Shown: one piece after another, positions 6,060 through 12,403 of the stretch | How the letters are laid out: each line of letters begins with the position of its first letter | Numbering within the stretch: the first letter of the stretch is position 1 | Source: an uncultured Actinomyces sp. | GTDB taxonomy: Bacteria > Actinomycetota > Actinomycetes > Actinomycetales > Actinomycetaceae | Assembly (NCBI GenBank): GCA_916719935.1 | Contig: CAKAPY010000017.1 | Span: 1-13,172, forward strand | Direction of reading: 5' to 3' | DNA: 13,172 bases | Notes under the pieces: generated by a model | What the model was told of the DNA's origin: nothing | Databases searched by the model: none | Seen by the model: only the letters and a program-made list of their open reading frames with translations | Program-made: the position numbers and the translations under genes

Positions 6060-6626
6060 ATGGCTGGAGAAACCGTCATTACGATCATTGGCAATTTGAC
6101 CAATGATCCGGAACTGCGTTGGACGCAGAGCGGAGCACCCGTCGCCGACTTCACGGTGGCATCTACCCCGCGTTCCTTCGACCGTCAAAGCGGCGAATGG
6201 AAGGACGGGGAAACCCTGTTCATGCGCTGCTCAGTTTGGCGCGAAATGGCTGAAAATGTCGGCGAATCCCTGCGTAAGGGAATGCGCGTCATTGTCACCG
6301 GTCGCCTCGTGCAGCGCTCTTTCGAAACCCGCGAGGGCGAACGTCGTACCGTCGTCGAACTTCAAGTCGACGAGGTCGGCCCCTCACTGCGCCGCGCAAA
6401 GGCACAGGTCACCCGCACGGGCGGCCCGGCCTCGCAAGGCGGAGCACCCCAGGGAGGCTACTCCCAGGGTGGCGGCTACGGACAGCAGCAGGGCTACGGA
6501 AACCAAGGTGGTTACTCACAGGGCCAGGCCAGCTATGGCGCACCCGCCGGCGGCTCTCAAGACGATCCGTGGCGCACATCCGATTCCGGTGCTGCGACCT
6601 CTTTCGCCGAAGATCCGCCCTTCTAA
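6060..6626 (+). CDS. ssb: Single-stranded DNA-binding protein
   Basis: A 188-residue SSB that coats single-stranded DNA as a tetramer and recruits repair and replication partners. The OB-fold domain is about 1-113 (ETVITIIGNLTNDPELRWT near the start; ETLFMRCSVWREMAENV at 51-67; GMRVIVTGRL at 74-83). Residues 118-175 are a Gly/Gln/Tyr/Ser-rich flexible linker with repeats such as QGGYSQGG. The last residues FAEDPPF (182-188) are the acidic tip ending in Pro-Pro-Phe, close to the DDDIPF type, used to bind partner proteins. AAGGAG lies about six bases before the ATG. It sits between rpsF and rpsR, the standard bacterial arrangement. The acidic tip and the linker show that this is the main replicative SSB rather than a short paralogue. 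Confidence 0.97.
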   Translation: MAGETVITIIGNLTNDPELRWTQSGAPVADFTVASTPRSFDRQSGEWKDGETLFMRCSVWREMAENVGESLRKGMRVIVTGRLVQRSFETREGERRTVVELQVDEVGPSLRRAKAQVTRTGGPASQGGAPQGGYSQGGGYGQQQGYGNQGGYSQGQASYGAPAGGSQDDPWRTSDSGAATSFAEDPPF

Positions 6627-6635
6627 ATAGCGCTT

Positions 6636-6654
6636 TGTCAGCAATGCGCTGACA
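6636..6654 (+). other. Intercistronic hairpin between ssb and rpsR
   Basis: TGTCAGC (6636-6642) and GCTGACA (6648-6654) form a perfect 7-bp stem with loop AATGC, nine bases after the ssb stop. A second, smaller hairpin, GAGCG (6675-6679) with CGCTC (6686-6690), follows. Neither has a T-run. They may set the relative amounts of ssb and rpsR mRNA, but this is inference. Confidence 0.4.
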
Positions 6655-6710
6655 CACGCTGAACACATGCTTGGGAGCGTTCACTCGCTCAGATCATCAA
6701 GGAGAACATC

Positions 6711-6953
6711 ATGGCGAAGCCTCAACTTCGCAATAAGCCCATTAAGAAGAAGGCCAACCCGCTGAAGTCGGCCAAGATCGAATCGATCGACTACAAGGAC
6801 ACCGCTCTGCTGCGTAAGTTCATCTCGGACCGTGGCAAGATCCGCGCTCGCCGCGTCACCGGTGTCTCCGTCCAGGAGCAGCGTCGCATTGCTCGCGCCA
6901 TCAAGAATGCGCGTGAGATGGCCCTGCTGCCCTACACCTCTACCGGCCGCTGA
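6711..6953 (+). CDS. rpsR: 30S ribosomal protein S18, cysteine-free type
   Basis: An 80-residue S18, partner of S6 in the small-subunit platform. The conserved core is IDYKDTALLRKFISDRGKI, then RARRVTG (41-47), QEQRRIARAIKNAREMALLP and a TSTGR end. The N-terminal segment KKKANPLKSAKIESIDYKD replaces the CxxC zinc-binding stretch found in many actinobacterial S18 proteins, and the whole protein contains no cysteine. It therefore resembles the zinc-independent C-minus form, which in Mycobacterium is a second, zinc-starvation copy rather than the main operon copy. AAGGAG lies seven bases before the ATG. rplI follows after 21 bases. Confidence 0.96.
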   Translation: MAKPQLRNKPIKKKANPLKSAKIESIDYKDTALLRKFISDRGKIRARRVTGVSVQEQRRIARAIKNAREMALLPYTSTGR

Positions 6954-6974
6954 TTCGAAGGGAAGGACTGAAAA

Positions 6975-7433
6975 ATGGCAACTACCAAGCTCATCCTCAC
7001 CCACGATGTGGAACGTCTCGGTTCCGCAGGCGATGTCGTCGAGGTCAAGTCTGGATACGCCCGTAACTACCTGGTTCCCCGTGGCTTCGCCACCAAGTGG
7101 ACCAAGGGTGCACAGGCACAGATCGATCAGATGGCAGCAGCTCGCCGCCGTCGTGAGATCGCTTCCGTCGACGATGCACGCCTCGTGCGCGACGCCCTGC
7201 AGGCCGCGGTTGTTACCGTGAACAGCAAGGTCGGTGCACACGGACGCCTCTTCGGTTCCGTTTCTGCCGCTCAGATTGCTGACGCAGTGAAGGAACAGCT
7301 GAACCAGACCATCGATCGTCGTCGCGTGATCATCACCGACCCGATCAAGACCACCGGTGACCACACCGTGACGGTCAACCTCCACGCCGATGTTCGCGCA
7401 AACCTTAAGGTTCGCGTTCTGGCCGTGAAGTGA
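6975..7433 (+). CDS. rplI: 50S ribosomal protein L9
   Basis: A 152-residue L9, the usual two-domain protein of the large subunit near the L1 stalk. The N-terminal rRNA-binding domain (1-50) has KLILTHDVERLGSAGDVVEV and the invariant GYARNYLVPRGFA (27-39). A charged connecting helix follows (about 45-75, rich in Ala, Arg and Glu), then the C-terminal domain with GRLFGSVSAAQIADAV (89-104). GGAAGGA lies 7 or so bases upstream of the ATG. It is the last gene of the operon, with a strong hairpin terminator beginning 19 bases after its stop. Confidence 0.97.
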   Translation: MATTKLILTHDVERLGSAGDVVEVKSGYARNYLVPRGFATKWTKGAQAQIDQMAAARRRREIASVDDARLVRDALQAAVVTVNSKVGAHGRLFGSVSAAQIADAVKEQLNQTIDRRRVIITDPIKTTGDHTVTVNLHADVRANLKVRVLAVK

Positions 7434-7451
7434 CAGTCTGACAAGGCTTAT

Positions 7452-7495
7452 ACAAAAGCCGGGGCGTCCCCGAAAGGGATTGCCCCGGCTTTTGT
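7452..7495. terminator. Strong bidirectional terminator between rplI and the PBP gene
   Basis: ACAAAAGCCGGGGC (7452-7465) pairs perfectly with GCCCCGGCTTTTGT (7482-7495), a 14-bp stem. Inside, TCCC (7467-7470) and GGGA (7476-7479) give a short inner stem. The flanks supply TTTTG on the 3' side of the plus strand and, by symmetry, on the minus strand. It can therefore end the ribosomal operon from the left and the pcnA-PBP transcript from the right. Confidence 0.92.
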
Positions 7496-7511
7496 TATAC
7501 CCGAATAGGCT

Positions 7512-10016
7512 TTACTCCGGACCGCCACCGCCACCGGGGCGTCCGCCACCACCATTTGATGAGCCCCCGCCGTTAGAGCCGCCACCGTTGCCGCCATTGC
7601 CGCCGTTGTTTTGGGCAGAAGGAGTAACGGTTGGCTGAACCTCAGCTCCAGGGGTTTCTTGGGTCGCCTCGGGAGTTGGCGTTGGTGTTTCCTCAGTTGG
7701 AGTGGGGGTGGTCGTCGCGACCGGTGCGGGATTCACCGGAGTCGCGGTTTGACGCTTATACCAGTCGAAGTGGAGCTTCGTATCGTTTGCGCTGACTGCC
7801 TTCATGTAGCGCACCCACACGGTTACCGGCCAGTCACCGCCGTGGAATTGGCCCAAACCGCCAATATTTGTCAGCGACACGGGGCTACCATTCTCATCGA
7901 GCTGGTACATGCTAACGGCAGTGACCAAGCTCGGGGTAAACCCAACAAACTGCGCGGTCTTCTGTTCTTCCGAGGTACCCGTCTTTCCGCCGCTATCCTG
8001 TTTGAGAACTGCGGCGGCCTCGGCTGTACCACCCGAAGCGGTCACCGCCTGCAGTGCCGGAAGGACCGTTGACATGGTCTTCGTGTCGAAAACCTGCTTA
8101 GGATTCACGGTGGTCTGGAAAACCTTCGAACCATCAGAGTTTTGAACCTCGCGGACGATGTGCGGGTTGGTTCGCTGACCGCCAGAAGCGATGGTCGAAT
8201 ACGCGTGAGCCAGATCGATATTGTGAGGCGCCGCGAAGCCCAGAACATTCAGCAGGGAGTCATCCAAGCCATTGGTGTCTTCGGGGATACCCAGCTCAAT
8301 GGCAACCTGCTTGGTCGTTGCGGATCCAACTTCCTGGTTGAGCCCAACGAAAACCGTGTTAATCGAATTCTTCGTTGCATTGACCAGGTTCTGTCGACCC
8401 CAGGACACACCCCAGTCATTACTCACCGGACGTGCCAATCCACTGAAGGTCTTCGGCGAGGAACCGTCGTAGGTGTCGTAGATCGACCCGCCCTGTTCGG
8501 CATGAGCAATCAAAGCGAAGGGCTTAAAGGTCGAACCAGCAGCCATGATGTCCTGCGTCGCACCATTTTGCTGGCGCTTGAGGTAGTCCTTGCCGCCGTA
8601 TTCGGCAACGATTTCACCGGTAGCGGGATCCAATGATGTCAAAGCCACGTGCATGGAGTCTTCATTCCAGCCACGCACCGTGTACATGTACTCGGCAGCA
8701 TCAACCGCCTGATCCTGCTTCTCCTTATCAATTGTGGAAATGATTCGGTATCCACCGGTTGCCAGCTGATCGGCTGTGAAACCGCCCTCTTGGGCAAGTT
8801 CCGTACGGATCTGCTCCATGAGATAACCGGTCGGACCTTCCATTGTCGGCCCGCCCAAAGTATCGGGGTCAATGGTCTTGGGGAATTCAGCCGCATTCGC
8901 ATCGGCCTGGGAAATCCACCCGTCTTCGACCATCAGATTGATGACACGAGTCCACCGCGAGCGCGCTTTCTCTTCATCAACCGCCGGGTCCCACGCGGAA
9001 GGAGCGGGAATGATGCCGGCAATCATTGCGGCCTCGGAAAGGGTCAGGTCCTTTGCTTCATGACCGAAGTAAGCCTGAGATGCGGCCTCAATTCCGTAGG
9101 CTCCACGCCCGAAGTAAATGGTGTTGAGGTAGTTGCCGATGATCTGGTCTTTGGACTGTTCGCGGTTGATCTTGAGGGCAAGAATTGCTTCCTTGGCCTT
9201 ACCCACATAGCCGGTCGTTTCCCCAACGTAGTAGCGCTCAACATATTGCTGAGTCAGGGTCGACGCACCCTGGCGCGCTCCGCCCCTAATATTGTTGACC
9301 AGTGCGCGTCCAATACCTTTAAGATCAACGCCGGAGTTCGTGTAGAAAGTCCGGTCTTCCGAGGCAACAACGGCATGCGCAACATAGTCCGGAAGAGTCG
9401 ATGCATCGATGATCTTCCTATTGACCTGCGACATCCGGCCCATTTCGGTGGTGCCATCGGCGTAGTAGACAGTCGTGGTCTGCGCGAGCGCAACCTGGTC
9501 GGCCTGGGGAATTGTCAACGCGGCATAGGCAACCAAGAAGGTCCCCAGCCCCGCGATGATCACCCCAAGGAAAGTAAAGAGGATTCCGCGGCCGATACGT
9601 GCGCCTAGGCTCCGCTTCTTCTTCCCCTTATTTGCCTTAGCGCCCTTAGCTGGGCCCTTCTTCGCACGCGCGCGGCTTGCTGCTGCCGAGGCCTCGCGAT
9701 CGCTTTGCGGGCGAGTTGGACGCTTACGCGCACTACTTGCTGACGAGGAGCTAGCAGCTTGGGTGCTTGTGCGTCGACCCTCGCTGCTGCTTCCAGTGCG
9801 CGCCGAGGCCCCGCCTGAGACCCGTGCAGCTGCGGAAGTCCGCTTGGGTGCGGAGGGTGTCGAGGATGCGGAAGTCTTAGGAATCGTTCCCTCTCCATCG
9901 CGACGGGCCTGCTCTGCGAGCCGACGTCGAGTGGCCTCGGCCCGCGAGGGAAGAGGTCGACGTCCGCGGTCGTCGTTTGCGTTAGAAGGTGCCACGAAAA
10001 ACCAGCCTTTCAGCAT
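7512..10016 (-). CDS. Class A penicillin-binding protein (bifunctional transglycosylase/transpeptidase)
   Basis: An 834-residue PonA-type enzyme that polymerises lipid II and crosslinks peptidoglycan on the outer face of the membrane. Residues 1-143 are a cytoplasmic, Ser/Ala/Arg/Lys-rich tail; a membrane anchor spans about 144-168. The GT51 domain has the catalytic EDRTFYTNSGVD (E220), GGARQGASTLTQQ (245-257) and NYLNTIYFGRGAYGIEAA (295-312). The transpeptidase domain has GSTFKPF (S495, K498), SIN (551-553) and KTGTSEE (678-684). The end is Thr/Pro-rich (757-800), then Gly/Asn-rich (804-834), and there is no PASTA domain. The ATG at 10016 has no clear Shine-Dalgarno; a GTG at 9995 (MAPSNANDD) with AAAGG ten bases upstream is an alternative. 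It lies 63 bases after pcnA on the same strand, so the two are probably co-transcribed. Confidence 0.95.
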   Translation of the reverse strand: MLKGWFFVAPSNANDDRGRRPLPSRAEATRRRLAEQARRDGEGTIPKTSASSTPSAPKRTSAAARVSGGASARTGSSSEGRRTSTQAASSSSASSARKRPTRPQSDREASAAASRARAKKGPAKGAKANKGKKKRSLGARIGRGILFTFLGVIIAGLGTFLVAYAALTIPQADQVALAQTTTVYYADGTTEMGRMSQVNRKIIDASTLPDYVAHAVVASEDRTFYTNSGVDLKGIGRALVNNIRGGARQGASTLTQQYVERYYVGETTGYVGKAKEAILALKINREQSKDQIIGNYLNTIYFGRGAYGIEAASQAYFGHEAKDLTLSEAAMIAGIIPAPSAWDPAVDEEKARSRWTRVINLMVEDGWISQADANAAEFPKTIDPDTLGGPTMEGPTGYLMEQIRTELAQEGGFTADQLATGGYRIISTIDKEKQDQAVDAAEYMYTVRGWNEDSMHVALTSLDPATGEIVAEYGGKDYLKRQQNGATQDIMAAGSTFKPFALIAHAEQGGSIYDTYDGSSPKTFSGLARPVSNDWGVSWGRQNLVNATKNSINTVFVGLNQEVGSATTKQVAIELGIPEDTNGLDDSLLNVLGFAAPHNIDLAHAYSTIASGGQRTNPHIVREVQNSDGSKVFQTTVNPKQVFDTKTMSTVLPALQAVTASGGTAEAAAVLKQDSGGKTGTSEEQKTAQFVGFTPSLVTAVSMYQLDENGSPVSLTNIGGLGQFHGGDWPVTVWVRYMKAVSANDTKLHFDWYKRQTATPVNPAPVATTTPTPTEETPTPTPEATQETPGAEVQPTVTPSAQNNGGNGGNGGGSNGGGSSNGGGGRPGGGGGPE

Positions 10017-10079
10017 AGGTGATCGTGACTAGCCTACGCAGAAAGCATGCATATTGCCTAAAGCAAGCTCCGGATCGGC

Positions 10080-11684
10080 TTAGTTTTCGCTGGCAGAACG
10101 ACGCTTGCGCGCCTTCTTTTCGGCGGCCTTTGCTTCCCAGCGTTCCTGCTGCGCTTGATACTCCGCGGCGATCTCTCGAACTTCATCCGATGCCCACCAC
10201 GCAAGGAGAGCTTCGCGTGCCGCTTCTTCTCCCAAAGGCCCCTGTTCCATTCGAAGATCCAGAAGATAATCACGGGCCATCTTCACGGCCTTCGAAGGAC
10301 GCAGATCAAGAATTTCCATGATCTGATCGCCATCGAGATCGGGGCGAATAGCGTCGAGTTCTTCTTGGGCGCGAAGAGCAGCAATACGCTCTTCCAGGTC
10401 GTCATAGGCAGCAGACAGGTAGGCAGCTTTGCGCTTATTACGCGTTGTGCAATCAGCGCGCGTCAGGCGATGCAGGCGCTCAAGAAGCTCTCCCGCATCG
10501 GCGACGTAGCGGCGAACGGCCGAATCCGTCCATTTCGCTTCCCCATAGCCATGGAAACGTAGGTGGAGGGCAACCAGTTCTGAAACGGCATCGATCGTTG
10601 CCTTATCAAAACGCAAGGCCTTCATCCGCTTACGCGTGAGCTTCGCTCCCACTAACTCATGGTGGTGGAATGACACAGTGCCATTGGATTCGAAGCGACG
10701 CGTGGCCGGCTTGCCCACATCGTGCATGAGCGCCGCGAAACGCAAAATGAAATCTGGACCGGGAACAGGACCGTCAGCATCGGTTTCCAAATCGATCGCT
10801 TGATCCAAAACGGTCAGCGTATGTTGGTAAACATCTTTGTGACGTTGGTGCTCATCAACGGTCGATACCAGAGCAGACAGCTCCGGAAGGACGATATCTG
10901 CAACCCCGGTGTGGACCATCAATTCCAAACCGCGCCTGGGCCACGGCGAAATAACGAGTCGTTCAAGTTCAGCGCGGATACGTTCAGCTGAAACGATCTC
11001 AAGGCGTCCGGCCATTGATTCCATGGCGTTCATGACGTCTTCATCAACATCAATACCCAGCTGGGCGCTGAAGCGGGCCGCACGCATGATCCGCAGCGGA
11101 TCGTCATCAAAGGACTGCAGAGCACTAACGGGGGTACGCAGACGGCCCGAAGCCAAATCACCAAGGCCATCGTGGGGATCAACCAGAGCCATCTGAGGCA
11201 ATCGCATGGCCATCGCATTGACGGTGAAATCGCGCCGCGTCAGATCGCCTTCCAAGGTGTCGCCATACTCGACCTCAGGCTTGCGCGAACCGACCTCATA
11301 CGAATCCGTGCGGTAGGTCGTGACTTCAACGACCAGCTTTCCGTGGCGACCACCAATGGTCCCGAACTCGCGGCCAATATCCCAGGTTGCATTCCCCCAC
11401 TGCGCCAATAGCTTTTCAGTTTTCTCTGGACGCGCAGAAGTTGTGCAATCAAAATCGTGGGGAGTGAGTCCCAAGAAGGCATCGCGAACCGGTCCACCGA
11501 CCAGGCTGATTTCCTCTCCAGCTTCGGCAAAAATTTCACCGAGCTCGAGGATTTCCTTGGGAAGGTGGGAAAAAGCCTGCTGTGCCTGAGCCATTAATAG
11601 ACCCAGATCGCCCTCGCCTAGACCGCTAGGAAGGGGGGCGTGTGAGCGGGATTGACCCATCGTTCGCGAAAGTTGTGTACTCAT
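10080..11684 (-). CDS. pcnA: CCA-adding tRNA nucleotidyltransferase
   Basis: A 534-residue class II nucleotidyltransferase that builds or repairs the 3' CCA end of tRNAs. The catalytic head has LVGGPVRDAFLG (61-72), the metal-binding pair in HDFDCTT (D77, D79) and the RRDFTVNAMA segment (150-159). DDPLRIMRAARF (194-205) is the next conserved block. An HD domain follows (H321, D322; HHHEL at 340-344), then FHGYGEAKWTDSAVRRY and the LTRADCTTRNKRKA block (407-420), as in the mycobacterial homologue. The end is a charged helix rich in Lys, Arg and Glu. The frame remains open to 12029, but the extra 115 residues lie antisense to the Nudix gene and resemble nothing. ATG 11684 is preceded directly by GGAGGGG; ATG 11660 is the alternative. 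It is divergent from the Nudix gene and leads the PBP gene. Confidence 0.95.
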   Translation of the reverse strand: MSTQLSRTMGQSRSHAPLPSGLGEGDLGLLMAQAQQAFSHLPKEILELGEIFAEAGEEISLVGGPVRDAFLGLTPHDFDCTTSARPEKTEKLLAQWGNATWDIGREFGTIGGRHGKLVVEVTTYRTDSYEVGSRKPEVEYGDTLEGDLTRRDFTVNAMAMRLPQMALVDPHDGLGDLASGRLRTPVSALQSFDDDPLRIMRAARFSAQLGIDVDEDVMNAMESMAGRLEIVSAERIRAELERLVISPWPRRGLELMVHTGVADIVLPELSALVSTVDEHQRHKDVYQHTLTVLDQAIDLETDADGPVPGPDFILRFAALMHDVGKPATRRFESNGTVSFHHHELVGAKLTRKRMKALRFDKATIDAVSELVALHLRFHGYGEAKWTDSAVRRYVADAGELLERLHRLTRADCTTRNKRKAAYLSAAYDDLEERIAALRAQEELDAIRPDLDGDQIMEILDLRPSKAVKMARDYLLDLRMEQGPLGEEAAREALLAWWASDEVREIAAEYQAQQERWEAKAAEKKARKRRSASEN

Positions 11685-11760
11685 CCCCTCCAGCATGCCA
11701 TGATTTCCGCATCTTTGATGCATCCGCACCACGGCCTCGTCTCCGGTTGACATGCGCCGA

Positions 11761-11829
11761 AGGTCGCACCAATTGGCCTTCTGACACACAAAAATTGCGG
11801 TAATTCCCACTTGACCGATGGTGCGACCT
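11761..11829. repeat. 11-bp inverted repeat in the pcnA/Nudix divergent promoter region
   Basis: AGGTCGCACCA (11761-11771) is the exact reverse complement of TGGTGCGACCT (11819-11829), with 47 bases between. The right arm overlaps the predicted -35 element of the Nudix gene. The space between is AT-richer than its flanks. Two separated arms in a divergent promoter region suit a regulator bound at both sites, but no known operator was recognised. The rest of the 179-base gap 11685-11863 holds a small hairpin near 11710-11722 and nothing else I can name. Confidence 0.5.
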
Positions 11830-11857
11830 GACCAAGAGCCCCAATCCCGCCTAAAGT
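11828..11857 (+). promoter_or_regulatory. Possible leaderless promoter of the Nudix gene
   Basis: TAAAGT at 11852-11857 fits the TAnnnT -10 form and ends six bases before the ATG at 11864, so a normal start site would fall on the start codon. CTGACC at 11828-11833, four of six to TTGACA, is 18 bases upstream. The GGAGGT between the -10 and the ATG is too close to the start to work as an ordinary Shine-Dalgarno. Confidence 0.4.
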
Positions 11858-11863
11858 GGAGGT

Positions 11864-12403
11864 ATGACTGTGCCTTCTGAAGCCTTACGACCCGGAGTGC
11901 CCCGACCTCCGCGTCGCAATCCTTCTTTGCGTACGGTCCAGCCGACACCCCATTTCCTTCCCGTTTCTTCTGAAACCTCCGCGGGCGGCGTCGTTGTCGA
12001 TGTTCGCGATGGTCAGCCCTATGCGGCAATCATTGCTCGCCGTAATCGGTCGGGGAAGATCGAATGGTGCCTCCCAAAGGGACATCTTGAAGGCCGTGAG
12101 TCTCCCGAGGAAGCGGCTCTGCGCGAAGTCGCCGAAGAGACCGGAATCCACGGGCGAATTATTCGCCACCTGGCGTCGATCGACTACTGGTTCTCAGGTG
12201 CAGATCGACGGATTCACAAGGTCGTTCACCACTACTTAATGGGCTATATCTCAGGCTCCATCACCGTCGAGGGCGACCCCGATCACGAGGCCGAAGACGC
12301 CGCGTGGGTTCCCCTGCGCGACCTCACCCAGGAGCTGGCCTATCCCAATGAAAGGCGCATTGTCGGTATCGCTTTGGACTTGCTCTACCGGGATGCATCA
12401 TGA
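11864..12403 (+). CDS. Nudix hydrolase (MutT4-like)
   Basis: A 179-residue Nudix enzyme, which cleaves nucleoside or other diphosphates linked to a second group X; the substrate is not readable from sequence. The full Nudix box GX5EX7REUXEEXGU is at 73-95: G73, E79, and REVAEETGI at 87-95, with the metal-binding glutamates intact. The preceding EWCLPKGHLEG and the following DYWF.. / HKVVHHYLMGY segments complete the fold. Residues 1-30 are a Pro/Arg-rich tail without homology value. Position next to divergent pcnA and upstream of a secreted DUF6049-like gene matches mycobacterial Rv3908 (mutT4) between pcnA and Rv3909. The ATG at 11864 is probably leaderless. Its TGA overlaps the next ATG by four bases, so translation of the two is coupled. 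Confidence 0.93.
   Translation: MTVPSEALRPGVPRPPRRNPSLRTVQPTPHFLPVSSETSAGGVVVDVRDGQPYAAIIARRNRSGKIEWCLPKGHLEGRESPEEAALREVAEETGIHGRIIRHLASIDYWFSGADRRIHKVVHHYLMGYISGSITVEGDPDHEAEDAAWVPLRDLTQELAYPNERRIVGIALDLLYRDAS

Noticed and set aside
9556..10032. 158-codon plus-strand open frame opposite the PBP N-terminus
   Set aside because: It is the mirror of a Ser/Arg/Ala-rich coding stretch; no ribosome binding site or family match.
11685..12029. Upstream extension of the pcnA frame by 115 codons
   Set aside because: It lies antisense to the Nudix gene start and the divergent promoter, resembles no pcnA N-terminus, and the family begins close to the nucleotidyltransferase domain. ATG 11684 has a purine-rich site directly upstream.
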